DNA of 64,000 nt, from positions 2,203,001-2,267,000 of the forward strand of contig NZ_JAZHRR010000001.1 in the NCBI RefSeq assembly GCF_036924515.1, written 5' to 3'. Every line of letters starts with the position of its first letter. Positions within the stretch are counted from its first letter, which is position 1. Both the position numbers and the translations under genes were made by a program. This document shows positions 33,770 through 46,433 of the stretch, one piece after another. The DNA is from Bradyrhizobium sp. AZCC 1610 (GTDB lineage Bacteria > Pseudomonadota > Alphaproteobacteria > Rhizobiales > Xanthobacteraceae). Below the pieces are notes generated by a model that was given only the letters and a program-made list of their open reading frames with translations, was not told where the DNA came from and did no database searches.

Positions 33770-35080
33770 CTACGCCGCGTACACCGACGATTTCGGCAGC
33801 GGGAACACCGGATCACGCGTCCGAATATTGGTCGGCCAGACCACCGAGATGTGTTCGCCGGCGTTTTGCATCACCACCGGCGTCGATCGCTCGTTCTGGC
33901 CGGCGAGCGGCGTGCCGGGCGGGTAGAACTTCACGCCATAGCCCTGGATGGTACCGCCCGGCGGGATGTCCACGTCGAGCGCCGCCTTGCGAACCGCTTC
34001 GGGATCGAAACCGCCGTATTTCTCTTTCGCCACCGGCAGCACATTGTTGAGCAGGATCCAGGTCTGGTTGAAGCCCATCGAGCAGTGCGGCGGCACATCG
34101 GTCGCGCCGGTTTTCTCCTTGTAGCGCGCGATCATGATTTTGGTGAGATCGCCGATCCCGGGCGCGAGTTTCGAAGGATCGAGCAACTGCGCCGGCACCG
34201 GATCGATATTGCAGAAATTGTCGATATCAGCGCCGAATGTCGCGCGCAACTTGTCGAGCTGACTGTAGCCCGCGCCGGCGCCGAACAGCATCTTGAACTT
34301 GAGGCCGTTCTCGCGCGCCTGGCGCAGGAACAGGGTGATATCAGGGTTGTAGCCCGCGTGCGAAATCACGTCGGCCCTGGCGCGCTTGATCTTGGTTACC
34401 AGCACCGAGAGGTCGGGGGCGGAGGCGGAATAACCTTCCTTGAGCACGACCTGCAGGCCGGCCTGCTTCGCATAGGCCTCGTCGGCGACGGCAACGCCGA
34501 CGCCATAGGGGCCGTCCTCGTGAATCAGCGCGACCTTGACGTCCTTGGGCTCCATGCCGAGCTTGGTCTTGGCGTGCTCGGTGATGAAGCTCGCAAAGGC
34601 CTGGCCGTACTGGTCGGAATGGATTTGCGCGCGGAAGACGTATTGCAGGTTCTTGTCCTTGAACACGGCGGTCGAAACCGCGGTCGTGATCCAGAGGATC
34701 TTTTTCTGCTGTTCAACCTTGGCGGCGAGCGGGACGGCGTGCGAGCTCGCATAAACGCCGTTGATGATGTCGATCTTCTCCTGGTCGATCAGGCGATTGG
34801 CCTCATTGATGGCAACGTCGGGCTTGCTCTGGGAATCGGCGGCGACAGGGGAAACCTTGTACTTGCCGCCGATGCCGCCCTTCTCGTTGACGAGATCGAT
34901 GGCAATCTGCGCGCCGATCGAGGAGGCGACCGACCCGCCAGCAGCAAAGGGCCCGGTCAGGTCGTAGATCAGGCCGATGCGCACCGTCTCGGCTTGTGCT
35001 TGCGCGCGTGTCCAATCGAGGCTGAATGCGGCGGCGGCAGCCGCAGAAGTCTTCAGCAGCGTTCTGCGTGAAGTCGGCAT
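33770..35080 (-). CDS. ABC transporter substrate-binding protein, branched-chain amino acid type
   Basis: The product has 436 residues. A signal peptide with a twin-arginine start (RRTLLKTSAAAAAAFSL) is followed by a type 1 periplasmic binding fold: RIGLIYDLTGPFAAGGS, GIGGKYKVSPVAADSQSKPDVA, VALIHEDGPYGVGVA. GGAGGACACG precedes the ATG. No permease or ATPase genes of this class are nearby, so it is an orphan receptor. Its neighbours suggest a sugar-acid or related ligand, but this is weak. Confidence 0.88.
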   Translation of the reverse strand: MPTSRRTLLKTSAAAAAAFSLDWTRAQAQAETVRIGLIYDLTGPFAAGGSVASSIGAQIAIDLVNEKGGIGGKYKVSPVAADSQSKPDVAINEANRLIDQEKIDIINGVYASSHAVPLAAKVEQQKKILWITTAVSTAVFKDKNLQYVFRAQIHSDQYGQAFASFITEHAKTKLGMEPKDVKVALIHEDGPYGVGVAVADEAYAKQAGLQVVLKEGYSASAPDLSVLVTKIKRARADVISHAGYNPDITLFLRQARENGLKFKMLFGAGAGYSQLDKLRATFGADIDNFCNIDPVPAQLLDPSKLAPGIGDLTKIMIARYKEKTGATDVPPHCSMGFNQTWILLNNVLPVAKEKYGGFDPEAVRKAALDVDIPPGGTIQGYGVKFYPPGTPLAGQNERSTPVVMQNAGEHISVVWPTNIRTRDPVFPLPKSSVYAA

Positions 35081-35296
35081 CGTGTCCTCCCACTGGTTAT
35101 TATTATCGCCGGGACCGGTTCTTCCAGTTCTCGGTCAAGTATTTGGAGAATGCGGCGAGAAGTCAACCTGCGCTCGCGCTCCACGGGTCGCTCATGGCTG
35201 CGGAAACGTGTTGTCACGCAGGTGAAGGGGCGGCAGGTTCACCAACTAAAGTCTGATAGCGGAAGGGAGGATGCGAACGTCGTTTCGCATATCGCG

Positions 35297-36268
35297 CTAT
35301 CGGCGTCTGCTGCGCGCCGACGTGCGGGTGATCCTTATCCTGCCATGGGTTCGCGGGAGGAATTGCGCACCGCGGGCGCTGAGGAACTCCAGCATGGCGC
35401 GTGCCGGCGGCAGCAAAATCTTGTCCTTTCGGGAAAGGACGAACCATTGCCTGATAACGGGAAGGCCAGCCACGTCGAGTGTTACCAGCCGGCGCTCATC
35501 GAGTTCGGTAGCGACCGTGTGTGCCGAAATAAATGCAATTCCGAGACCCGCGATCACAGCCTGCTTGATCGTCTCGTTGCTGCTCATCGCCATGCCGATT
35601 TTCGGCCGAATTCGCGCCGTTTCGAACAATTGCTCCATCAGGCCGCGCGTGCCCGAACCGGGTTCGCGGGTCAGGAATGTTTCGTCGGCAAGGTCGCTCA
35701 GCGCGATGCGGGATTTTCGCACCAGGCGATGGCTCGTCGGCGCGATAATGACATGGGGATGATCGCCGATCGGATGAACGTCCATGTCGATGTCGGCCGG
35801 TGGGCGGCCCATGATTGCGAAATCGAGATCGTAGCCGCGTAGCGCCGTGCCGATCTCCTGCCGGTTTCCGATCGAGAGCGTGACATCGATGTTCGGATGC
35901 CGTTTGGAAAATCCGGAGATCATGAACGGCACGAAATATTTCGCGGTGCTGACGGCGCCGATCGAGATACGGCCCGCGGTCTTTCCCGCCATCATCTCGA
36001 GCGAGGTCTCACAGTCCGCAATCGCCGCCTCGATGCGCTCGGAGAGTGAGAGCACCTCGCGCCCGGCATCGGTCAACAGCATCCCGTCACTGGTGCGCTG
36101 AATCAGCGGCAAGCCTGCAAGCGTCTGCAGATTGCGGATCTGCAGCGTGACCGCCGGCTGCGTGAGATGCAGGTGTTTGGCGGCGGCGGTAACCGACCGG
36201 TCCCTGTGAACGGCCGCGAGCGCGCGCAGCTGGCGAATGGTCAATTCCCGCGGAAATTTGCCTGCCAT
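35297..36268 (-). CDS. cbbR: LysR-type regulator of the Calvin cycle operon
   Basis: The product has 323 residues: a winged helix-turn-helix (residues 8-65, LTIRQLRALAAVHRDRSVTAAAKHLHLTQPAVTLQIRNL) and a LysR effector domain. CbbR activates cbb genes in response to metabolites such as ribulose bisphosphate or NADPH. Identification rests on its sequence and on its divergent position 149 bases from cbbF. ATG 36268 is preferred to TTG 36280. The C-terminal tail is basic (RIRITRTSARSRRR). Confidence 0.92.
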   Translation of the reverse strand: MAGKFPRELTIRQLRALAAVHRDRSVTAAAKHLHLTQPAVTLQIRNLQTLAGLPLIQRTSDGMLLTDAGREVLSLSERIEAAIADCETSLEMMAGKTAGRISIGAVSTAKYFVPFMISGFSKRHPNIDVTLSIGNRQEIGTALRGYDLDFAIMGRPPADIDMDVHPIGDHPHVIIAPTSHRLVRKSRIALSDLADETFLTREPGSGTRGLMEQLFETARIRPKIGMAMSSNETIKQAVIAGLGIAFISAHTVATELDERRLVTLDVAGLPVIRQWFVLSRKDKILLPPARAMLEFLSARGAQFLPRTHGRIRITRTSARSRRR

Positions 36269-36281
36269 GGGCTCACCCAAT

Positions 36282-36317
36282 ATAAGAAAAACTTTGCCAA
36301 AGCCAAAGATAAGAAAA
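36282..36317. promoter_or_regulatory. AT-rich direct repeats in the cbbR-cbbF control region
   Basis: ATAAGAAAA occurs twice, at 36282-36290 and 36309-36317, 27 bases apart, in a strongly AT-rich island (36280-36350) within GC-rich DNA. A TTTGCCAAAGCCAAAG block lies between them. The position between the divergent cbbR and cbbF genes fits the CbbR operator and both promoters; the exact LysR half-sites are not resolved. Confidence 0.45.
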
Positions 36318-36417
36318 TTTCACTAATTTTGCAAACTGGGTTGTTGTTAGGCGCGGAGTGCCGAACGGCATGATGCGTTGGAGTGGCTCCGCAGAGGGCG
36401 CCAATCGGGGAACGGCC

Positions 36418-37455
36418 ATGGACGCACGCATAACCTTATGCTCGCATCTCGATCATACAGGGTCGGAGACGCCGACCGGCCCGGCCGTGGCCGCTGTGAT
36501 CGAGGCGATCGCCACTGCTGCGATCGGCCTTTCCGATCTCATCGCCGACGGACCGTTGGCGGGCATTACCGGACGAACCCGTGGCGTCAATTCCGATGGC
36601 GACCATCAGAAGGATATCGACCTCGCCGCCGACGCGATGATGCGCGCGGCGTTACGCACCACGCCGGTCGCCGCCGTCCTGTCCGAGGAACTAGATCTGC
36701 CTCAAGTGCTCAATGCCGAGGCGTCTCTCTGCGTCGCGATCGATCCGCTCGACGGATCGGCCAACCTCGAAAACAACATTTCGGTCGGAACCATCTTTTC
36801 GATTCGTTCGCGCGGCAACGACATCATCTCCACCTTCTTCGAACCGGGCACGGCGCAATGTGCTGCAGGTTTCGTGGTCTACGGCCCTCAAACGACGCTG
36901 GTTCTGGCGTTCGACGAGCGCGTCGATATCTTCATTCTGGACAGGCGTGCCCGGGAATTCCTGCTGATCGCGCGTCGCGTGAGGATTGCGTCCGACACGC
37001 CTGAATTCGCCATCAACGCGTCGAACCGGCGGCACTGGCACGGGCCGGTGCGGACTTATATCGACGAATGCCTCGCCGGCACCAGCGGCAACGGTTCGGC
37101 CGATTTCAACATGCGCTGGATCGGGTCGCTGGTCGCAGAGTCGCTTCGTATCCTCGTCCGCGGCGGCGTGTTCCTGTATCCGGCGGATGCGCGTCCGGGA
37201 TATCGCGACGGACGTCTTCGCCTGCTTTACGAGGCGCATCCGATGGCGCTCGTGATGGAGTGGGCGGGCGGGGCCGCGTCCACCGGCCGCCGGCGCATTC
37301 TCGAGCTCTCGGCGAAAACGCCACACCAGCGGGTGCCGTTGATCATGGGTTCGATGCGCGGCGTTCGCGACGTTGCCGCCATTCACGAAGCTATCGAACC
37401 GATGTTCGACAATAGCGACGCGCCGCTATTCGCGCGGCGCGGCCTGTTTCGCTGA
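36418..37455 (+). CDS. cbbF: Class I fructose-1,6-bisphosphatase
   Basis: The product is a 345-residue cytoplasmic phosphatase of the Calvin cycle (fructose and possibly sedoheptulose bisphosphate). The metal-binding motif IDPLDGSANLENN, the SEELD acidic site and NMRWIGSLVAE are visible. ATG 36418 fits the family length; the frame is open from 36358, with weaker support. It heads the cbb operon; the next gene starts 11 bases after the stop. Confidence 0.94.
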   Translation: MDARITLCSHLDHTGSETPTGPAVAAVIEAIATAAIGLSDLIADGPLAGITGRTRGVNSDGDHQKDIDLAADAMMRAALRTTPVAAVLSEELDLPQVLNAEASLCVAIDPLDGSANLENNISVGTIFSIRSRGNDIISTFFEPGTAQCAAGFVVYGPQTTLVLAFDERVDIFILDRRAREFLLIARRVRIASDTPEFAINASNRRHWHGPVRTYIDECLAGTSGNGSADFNMRWIGSLVAESLRILVRGGVFLYPADARPGYRDGRLRLLYEAHPMALVMEWAGGAASTGRRRILELSAKTPHQRVPLIMGSMRGVRDVAAIHEAIEPMFDNSDAPLFARRGLFR

Positions 37456-37466
37456 TCGGAAACCAG

Positions 37467-38342
37467 ATGTCGCGCAGCTATCCCATCATATCGATTACCG
37501 GATCGTCCGGCGCCGGCACGACCTCGGTGAAGAAGACGTTTGAAAACATCTTCCGCCGCGAAAAGGTCGCAGCCGCCTATGTCGAGGGTGATGCCTTCCA
37601 CCGCTACAACCGCTTTGAGATGCGTGCAAAAATGGCTGAGGAGGCCGAGCACGGCAACAAGCATTTCAGCCATTTCAGCCCGGAAACAAACCTGTTCGAG
37701 GAACTGGAGAAACTGTTCCGCGACTACGGCGAGTCCGGGACCGGGACCACCAGGCATTACGTGCACGATCATGAAGAGGCCAAGCTCTATGGCGCAGATC
37801 CCGGCACATTCACGGAATGGAAGCCGTTGCCCGAAAAGTCGGATCTGTTGTTCTATGAAGGTCTGCATGGCGCCGTTGTGACCGACAAGGTCAATATCGC
37901 GCAGCATGCCGATCTCAAGATCGGCGTCGTTCCCGTGATCAATCTGGAGTGGATCCAGAAGCTGCATCGCGACCGCAGCGACCGCGGCTACACCGCGGAG
38001 GCGGTGACCGACACCATCCTGCGGCGGATGCCGGATTACGTAAACTACATCTGCCCGCAATTCACCGAAACCGACATCAACTTCCAGCGTGTGCCGACGG
38101 TCGACACGTCGAACCCGTTCATTGCGCGCTGGATACCGACGCCGGACGAATCGATGGTGGTGATCCGGCTCAAGAATCCGCGCGGCATCGACTTTCCCTA
38201 TCTGCTGTCGATGATTCCGAACAGCTTCATGTCGCGGGCCAACTCGATCGTGATCCACGGCTCGAAGCTCGATCTCGCGATGCAGCTCATCCTCACCCCG
38301 CTGATCCTGCAACTGATGGAACGCAAGAGGCGCATGCTATGA
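37467..38342 (+). CDS. cbbP: Phosphoribulokinase
   Basis: The product is a 291-residue kinase making ribulose 1,5-bisphosphate from ribulose 5-phosphate, the step specific to the Calvin cycle. A P-loop GSSGAGTTS is at residues 12-20, and the PRK motifs [10 protein letters not shown] and LLFYEGLHG follow. Length and the bacterial (octameric) type agree. It overlaps cbbT by 4 bases. Confidence 0.97.
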   Translation: MSRSYPIISITGSSGAGTTSVKKTFENIFRREKVAAAYVEGDAFHRYNRFEMRAKMAEEAEHGNKHFSHFSPETNLFEELEKLFRDYGESGTGTTRHYVHDHEEAKLYGADPGTFTEWKPLPEKSDLLFYEGLHGAVVTDKVNIAQHADLKIGVVPVINLEWIQKLHRDRSDRGYTAEAVTDTILRRMPDYVNYICPQFTETDINFQRVPTVDTSNPFIARWIPTPDESMVVIRLKNPRGIDFPYLLSMIPNSFMSRANSIVIHGSKLDLAMQLILTPLILQLMERKRRML

Positions 38343-40378
38343 CTGATCTCGCTCTGTCCCGTATCGCCACCCAGCCGGTCGTCTCGCATGCTGAAATGGC
38401 GAACGCGATCCGCTTTCTGGCCATCGACGCCGTCGAAAACGCGAAGTCGGGCCATCCCGGCATGCCAATGGGTATGGCCGATGTGGCTACGGTGCTGTTC
38501 TCGCGCTTCCTCAAATTCGATGCCTCCGATCCGGCGTGGCCTGATCGCGACCGGTTCGTGCTGTCGGCCGGTCACGGCTCGATGCTGCTGTATGCGTTGC
38601 TGCATCTGACTGGCTACCAGGGCGTGACGCCGGACGAACTGAAGGCGTTCAGGCAGTGGGGATCGAAGACCCCTGGCCATCCGGAGTACGGGCATACGCC
38701 CGGCGTGGAGACGACCACGGGGCCGCTGGGGCAGGGGATCGCTACCGCGGTCGGGATGGCGCTGGCAGAGCGCCTGATGAATGCGCGCTTCGGCGACGAT
38801 CTTGTCGATCACTACACCTATGTGATCGCCGGCGACGGCTGCCTGATGGAGGGCATCAGCCAGGAAGCGATTTCGCTGGCGGGACACCTGAAGCTCGGCC
38901 GGTTGATCGTGCTGTATGACGACAACGAAATCTCGATCGACGGATCGACATCACTGTCATGCTCGGATGACCAGCTCGCGCGCTTCAAGGCGTCGGGCTG
39001 GTCGGCGACCCGGATCGACGGCCACGACCCCGAGGCGATTGCCGCGGCGATCCGGCACGCCCGGCATGACCGCCGGCCATCCCTGATTGCCTGCCGCACG
39101 GTGATCGGTTTCGGCGCACCCAACCGTCAGGGGACGGAAAAGGCGCATGGCGCGCCGCTCGGTACGGAGGAAGTCGAGAAGACGCGCCGCGCGTTGGATT
39201 GGCCGCACGCGCCATTTCAGGTCCCGGGGGCCATAACCGATGCCTGGCGCGAAATAGGTGCACAAGGTCATGCGGCACGGCGGGCGTGGATCGAGCGAAG
39301 CAGGCGCCTCAGTTCGACGGGACGGTCGCCATTTCATGACGCGCTGAATCGAAAGCTGCCCTGTGGATACGCTGACGCGATGGCGCAGATACGCACTCGG
39401 TTCGGTAACGAACGGCCGAAAATCGCGACCCGGCAAGCGTCGCAACTGGTGATCGACGTCATCGCGGAAGCGCTGCCCAATCTGCTGGGCGGTTCGGCCG
39501 ACTTGACCCATTCGAATCTGACGCGCGCGAAGACGCAGCAGCCGGTGCGGTACGATTCCCTCGATGGCAGCTATATCCATTACGGCGTCCGCGAGCATGC
39601 CATGGCGGCGGCGATGAACGGTATCGCATTGCATGGCGGCTTCATCCCGTATGGCGGCACGTTTCTCAGCTTTGCCGATTACAGCCGTCCTGCGATCAGG
39701 CTGGCCGCGTTGATGGGGATCCGCGTCATCCATGTGATGACGCATGACTCGATCGGGCTGGGCGAGGACGGCCCGACGCATCAGCCGGTCGAGCATCTGG
39801 CCTCGCTGCGGGCGATACCGAACCTGCTGGTATTCCGCCCGGGCGACGCGGTCGAGACGGCGGAGGCGTGGGACTGCGCGTTGCGGGCAGATACCAATCC
39901 GTCGGTGCTATGCCTGTCGCGGCAGGCGCTCCCGACGTTCCGTGACGGTGAGGGCGAGACCAATCTGGTCGCGGTCGGCGCCTACGTCGTCGTTGAACCG
40001 GAGGCCGGCCGCGACGTCACCCTGATCGCAACGGGCTCCGAACTGTCGATCGCGCTCGAGGCGGCAAGGGTGCTCGAGAAGGACAATATCCGCGCCGCGG
40101 TCGTCTCGGCGCCGTGCTTCGAGCTGTTTCGCCGGCAATCCCGCGAATACCGCACCGCCGTTCTGGGACGCGTTCCGAGGGTCGGCGTCGAAGCTGCGAT
40201 CGAGGGCGACTGGGCGCGCTGGCTTGGCGATGGCGGCGAATTCGTCGGCATGACGGGCTTCGGTGCCTCGGCGCCGGCGGAAACGCTCTACCGCGAATTC
40301 GGCATCACCGCCGATGAGGTCGCAAAGGCCGCGCTGCGCGGCATCGCGCGCTCGCGGATGGCGGTGACCTACGCATGA
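38339..40378 (+). CDS. cbbT: Transketolase
   Basis: The product is a 679-residue thiamine diphosphate enzyme moving two-carbon units between sugar phosphates. Visible are [15 protein letters not shown] (substrate His), the TPP motif GDGCLMEG and the pyrimidine-domain segment [22 protein letters not shown] 38339 overlaps the cbbP stop (ATGA); the much longer open frame from 37949 is antecedent cbbP sequence. The length is typical. Confidence 0.96.
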   Translation: MTDLALSRIATQPVVSHAEMANAIRFLAIDAVENAKSGHPGMPMGMADVATVLFSRFLKFDASDPAWPDRDRFVLSAGHGSMLLYALLHLTGYQGVTPDELKAFRQWGSKTPGHPEYGHTPGVETTTGPLGQGIATAVGMALAERLMNARFGDDLVDHYTYVIAGDGCLMEGISQEAISLAGHLKLGRLIVLYDDNEISIDGSTSLSCSDDQLARFKASGWSATRIDGHDPEAIAAAIRHARHDRRPSLIACRTVIGFGAPNRQGTEKAHGAPLGTEEVEKTRRALDWPHAPFQVPGAITDAWREIGAQGHAARRAWIERSRRLSSTGRSPFHDALNRKLPCGYADAMAQIRTRFGNERPKIATRQASQLVIDVIAEALPNLLGGSADLTHSNLTRAKTQQPVRYDSLDGSYIHYGVREHAMAAAMNGIALHGGFIPYGGTFLSFADYSRPAIRLAALMGIRVIHVMTHDSIGLGEDGPTHQPVEHLASLRAIPNLLVFRPGDAVETAEAWDCALRADTNPSVLCLSRQALPTFRDGEGETNLVAVGAYVVVEPEAGRDVTLIATGSELSIALEAARVLEKDNIRAAVVSAPCFELFRRQSREYRTAVLGRVPRVGVEAAIEGDWARWLGDGGEFVGMTGFGASAPAETLYREFGITADEVAKAALRGIARSRMAVTYA

Positions 40379-40412
40379 CACCACTACGCCGATCAATGAC
40401 ACGGAGGCTCGG

Positions 40413-43014
<2,602 letters not shown>

Positions 43015-43026
43015 GGAGAGCAAATC

Positions 43027-43446
43027 ATGCGCATTACCCAAGGCTGCTTCTCGTTCCTGCCCGATCTCACCGACGAGCAGATTTCCCGTCAGGTCCAGTA
43101 CTGCCTGGAGCAGGGCTGGGCGGTGAACATCGAATTCACCGACGATCCGCATCCTCGAAACAATTTCTGGGAGATGTGGGGCCTGCCGATGTTCGATCTC
43201 CGCGACGCGGCCGGCGTCATGATGGAGTTGAATGAATGCCGCAAGGTGTATGGCGACCGGTACATCCGCCTGTCGGCGTTCGATTCCAGTCACGGCTGGG
43301 AATCGGTGCGGCTGTCCTTCATCGTCAACCGCCCGAAGGAGGAGCCCGGCTTCCGCCTCGAACGGCATGAAATGGCCGGCCGCAACATTCGCTACACCAC
43401 CACTTCCTACGCCGCCGATCGTCCGGAGGGTCGGCGCTACGGTTAG
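43027..43446 (+). CDS. cbbS: Ribulose bisphosphate carboxylase small subunit
   Basis: The product is the 139-residue small subunit of the L8S8 enzyme. [22 protein letters not shown] and [24 protein letters not shown] are family hallmarks, and the C-terminal extension (about residues 110-139) that forms the beta-hairpin of red-type small subunits is present. AAGGAGAG precedes the ATG. A strong terminator-like hairpin follows before cbbX. Confidence 0.97.
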   Translation: MRITQGCFSFLPDLTDEQISRQVQYCLEQGWAVNIEFTDDPHPRNNFWEMWGLPMFDLRDAAGVMMELNECRKVYGDRYIRLSAFDSSHGWESVRLSFIVNRPKEEPGFRLERHEMAGRNIRYTTTSYAADRPEGRRYG

Positions 43447-43508
43447 GCACGTGTTCGGTCCGGCAGACGAGTTCTCCCTGAACGTGCCTGCGTCTGCCGG
43501 ATGCACTG

Positions 43509-43542
43509 CTCCGTCGCTGCGGAAGCGGCGACGGAGTCTTTT
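43509..43542 (+). terminator. Terminator or attenuator between cbbS and cbbX
   Basis: CTCCGTCGC (43509-43517) pairs perfectly with GCGACGGAG (43528-43536), extended by three inner pairs to a GGAA tetraloop (43521-43524), and TCTTTT follows. This is the best rho-independent terminator seen in the window. Because cbbX follows only 36 bases later on the same strand, it probably lets a fraction of transcripts through and lowers CbbX relative to CbbLS. Confidence 0.75.
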
Positions 43543-43577
43543 CCGAAACGACGCGTGCAGCGCATTGAGGTTAGCAG

Positions 43578-44492
43578 ATGGACGTGGATACCACCCCAAT
43601 GACTGATGCGGTTAACTTGCGCGATGAACTCGAAGCCGTCGGCATCGAGGAGATCCTCTCGCAGCTCGACCGCGAACTGATCGGCTTGAAGCCGGTAAAG
43701 ACGCGTATCCGCGAAATTGCGTCGCTGCTTCTGATCGAACGCATCCGCAAGCGGATGGGTCTGACGTCGGATGCGCCGACGCTGCATATGTCATTTACGG
43801 GAAACCCCGGCACCGGAAAGACCACGGTGGCGCTGCGGATCGCCAGCATCCTGCACAGGCTCGGTTTCGTGCGCCGCGGCCAGGTGGTATCGGTGACGCG
43901 CGACGAACTGGTTGGGCAATATATCGGCCACACCGCGCCGAAGACCAAGGAGATCCTGAAGAAGGCGATGGGCGGCGTGCTGTTCATTGACGAGGCTTAC
44001 TATCTGCACCGGCCCGACAACGAACGCGACTACGGCCAGGAGGCGATCGAGATCCTGCTGCAGGTGATGGAAACGCAGCGCGAGGATCTGGTCGTGATCC
44101 TCGCCGGCTACGGCGACCGCATGGACAAGTTTTTTACCAGCAATCCCGGCTTCCGTTCGCGGATCGCGCACCACATCGACTTTCCGGATTATGCCGACGA
44201 TGAGTTGCTCGCCATCGCAGAGCTGATGCTGCGCGACATGAACTATCGCTTCACCCCGGATGCACGCGCGGAGTTCGTTCGCTACATCGCATTGCGCAAG
44301 AACCAGCCGATGTTCTCCAACGCGCGCTCGATCCGCAACGCGTTGGATCGTCTGCGGCTGCGCCAGGCCAACCGCCTCGTCGCCGATCTCGATCATGTCC
44401 TGACAGTGGACGATATCAGGTCGATTGAGGCCTCCGACGTGCTTGCGAGCCGCGTGTTTGGGGAGGGCGGAAAGTCCGCCGAAGCTGGTTAG
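43578..44492 (+). CDS. cbbX: Red-type RuBisCO activase CbbX
   Basis: The product is a 304-residue AAA+ ATPase that removes inhibitory sugar phosphates from red-type RuBisCO by pulling on the CbbL C-terminus. Walker [10 protein letters not shown], Walker [11 protein letters not shown], the pore-loop segment VGQYIGHTA and sensor [14 protein letters not shown] are visible. It is the last gene of the cbb operon, separated from cbbS by the hairpin at 43509. Confidence 0.96.
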   Translation: MDVDTTPMTDAVNLRDELEAVGIEEILSQLDRELIGLKPVKTRIREIASLLLIERIRKRMGLTSDAPTLHMSFTGNPGTGKTTVALRIASILHRLGFVRRGQVVSVTRDELVGQYIGHTAPKTKEILKKAMGGVLFIDEAYYLHRPDNERDYGQEAIEILLQVMETQREDLVVILAGYGDRMDKFFTSNPGFRSRIAHHIDFPDYADDELLAIAELMLRDMNYRFTPDARAEFVRYIALRKNQPMFSNARSIRNALDRLRLRQANRLVADLDHVLTVDDIRSIEASDVLASRVFGEGGKSAEAG

Positions 44493-44539
44493 CGCCTACC
44501 TTCTCTGGGGCCGGGATAGACGGGCCACGATCGGCGGAG

Positions 44540-45013
44540 CTAGCGCTGTAGCGCAGTTTCAGGGATCGCCCTGCGAACCACTTCGCGCATCGCAAAGCTC
44601 GAATGGATGCGCGCGACGCCGGGCATCCGCGACAGATGCTGCTTGTGAATCCGCTCGAAGTCCGCGATATCGCGCGCGATCACCTGCAGATGATAGTCAT
44701 CGCTGCCCGACATCAGGTGGCAGGACACCACGTCGGGGCAACGGGCGATCGCTGCTTCGAACGCGGCGAGATATTCCTCGCTCTGTTTTTCCAGCGTGAT
44801 GGTGACGACAACCGTCGTGACGAGCCCGAGCGCAGTCGGTTCGAGGTCGGCCCGATAGCCGCGAATGATGCCGGTTTCCTCGAGCTGACGAATGCGACGC
44901 GCGCAGGCGGTCGGCGACAGCCCGACTTTTTCGGCGAGCTCGATCTGGCTCGCCCTTGCATCGGAGAGCAACTCCGTCAGAATCCGAAGGTCAATGCGAT
45001 CGAGCTCGATCAC
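44540..45013 (-). CDS. Lrp/AsnC-family transcriptional regulator
   Basis: The product has 157 residues: an N-terminal helix-turn-helix (LDRIDLRILTELLSDARASQIELAEKVGLSPTACARRIRQLE) and a RAM ligand-binding domain (about 70-150, VSCHLMSGSDDYHLQVIARD). Lrp-type proteins respond to amino acids. It is divergent from alanine dehydrogenase with 144 bases between, so it most likely controls ald in response to alanine. It converges with cbbX. Confidence 0.93.
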   Translation of the reverse strand: MIELDRIDLRILTELLSDARASQIELAEKVGLSPTACARRIRQLEETGIIRGYRADLEPTALGLVTTVVVTITLEKQSEEYLAAFEAAIARCPDVVSCHLMSGSDDYHLQVIARDIADFERIHKQHLSRMPGVARIHSSFAMREVVRRAIPETALQR

Positions 45014-45157
45014 GCCGCTATTCCCTAATACTTAATATCCAGACGCAGAATATCTGCGCAAATTGCCCCCGGCAAGCCGCAATTCGCAGAGAACCGTTGC
45101 TCGTTCAAGAGTAGTTTGTTGACATCGGACAGCAGTCTCCAATGCAGGAGCAAGGCC

Positions 45158-46273
45158 ATGCGCATCGGTGTTCCCAGGGAAATCAAGGTCGAGGAATATC
45201 GCGTTGGTCTGACGCCGGCGTCGGTGCGGGAATATCTGGCGCATGGACACGACGTGATCGTCGAACAAGGCGCCGGGCTCGGCATTGGCGCCAGCGATGA
45301 TATCTACCGTTCGGCCGGCGCAGCGGTCGTGGACACGGCAGCCGAGATCTTCGCGACCGCCGACATGGTGGTCAAGGTCAAGGAACCGCAGCCGACGGAA
45401 TGGCGCCAGCTTCGCGAGAACCAGATCCTCTTCACCTATCTGCACCTTGCGCCGGACACCGCGCAGACCAAGGGGCTTCTCGCATCCGGCTGCACCGCGA
45501 TCGCCTACGAGACAGTGACGGATGCCCATGGCGGGCTCCCGCTGCTGGCACCTATGAGCGAGGTGGCGGGACGGCTGGCGATCGAGGCGGCGGGCGCCGC
45601 CTTGCGAAAATCGGCTGATGGCATGGGCAAGCTGATCGGCGGTGTGCCCGGTGTCGCTCCGAGCAGGATCGCCGTGATCGGCGGCGGCGTGGTCGGCACG
45701 CATGCCGCCAGGATGGCGGCAGGTCTCGGCGCTGATATCGTCATCCTTGACCGCTCGCTGCCGCGGCTTCGTGTCCTCGATGAGATGTTCCTCGGGCGCG
45801 CTCGCACGCGCTACGCGACGCTGGAAGCGATCGAGGAGGAGATTATCGGCGCCGACGTCGTCATTGGCGCGGTGCTGGTGCCGGGCGCCAGCGCGCCGAA
45901 ACTGGTCTCCCGCGCGCATCTGGCCCGGATGAAGCGCCGCGCCGTGCTGGTCGACGTCGCGATCGACCAAGGGGGCTGCTTCGAGACCTCGCGGCCGACG
46001 ACCCATCAGGCGCCGACCTATCTCGTCGACGAGATCGTGCATTATTGCGTCGCCAACATGCCCGGCGCCGTACCGGTGACGTCGAGCCACGCGCTCAACA
46101 ATGCCACGCTGCCGTTCGGCCTTGCGTTGGCCGGGAAGGGCATCGGCGCGCTGATCGAGGATCCGCATCTGCGCGCCGGGCTCAATGTGCATCGCGGGCA
46201 GATCACCAACCGTGCAGTCGCCGACAGCCAGAATTTACCCGCGGCGGCGCCCGAGAAAATTCTGGCGGCGTGA
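45158..46273 (+). CDS. ald: Alanine dehydrogenase
   Basis: The product is a 371-residue NAD enzyme interconverting alanine with pyruvate and ammonia. MRIGVPREIKVEEYRVGLTP, VKVKEPQPTEW and GGGVVGTHAARMAAGLGADIVILD (NAD fold) are characteristic, with Lys and His of the active site in the first domain. GCAGGAGCAAGG precedes ATG 45158. The divergent Lrp-type gene is its likely regulator. Confidence 0.96.
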   Translation: MRIGVPREIKVEEYRVGLTPASVREYLAHGHDVIVEQGAGLGIGASDDIYRSAGAAVVDTAAEIFATADMVVKVKEPQPTEWRQLRENQILFTYLHLAPDTAQTKGLLASGCTAIAYETVTDAHGGLPLLAPMSEVAGRLAIEAAGAALRKSADGMGKLIGGVPGVAPSRIAVIGGGVVGTHAARMAAGLGADIVILDRSLPRLRVLDEMFLGRARTRYATLEAIEEEIIGADVVIGAVLVPGASAPKLVSRAHLARMKRRAVLVDVAIDQGGCFETSRPTTHQAPTYLVDEIVHYCVANMPGAVPVTSSHALNNATLPFGLALAGKGIGALIEDPHLRAGLNVHRGQITNRAVADSQNLPAAAPEKILAA

Positions 46274-46288
46274 AGCCCGCCGGCTGAT

Positions 46289-46307
46289 GTCCGTGAAGGT
46301 CACGGAC
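46289..46307 (+). terminator. Hairpin after ald
   Basis: GTCCGTGA (46289-46296) and TCACGGAC (46300-46307) form a perfect 8-bp stem with an AGG loop, 16 bases after the ald stop, nested within weaker CCGGCTG/CAGCCGG arms. There is no T-tract. Since ald and the molybdenum enzyme genes converge here, a bidirectional terminator is likely. Confidence 0.55.
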
Positions 46308-46433
46308 GCCCGCTTGCGCAGCCGGTCAATCGGCGGGTGAGCCTGTCCGAGCTTCACTGCATTCCAGAACAGCGGCGCCGGGCGCCCTTGGGCATCCCGC
46401 GCAGTTGTCTTTCCGTTCGGCCTAACGTTCCCG

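Noticed and set aside
37949..38338. 130-codon N-terminal extension of transketolase
   Set aside because: It lies entirely within cbbP in another frame; the ATG at 38339 gives the normal transketolase N-terminus.
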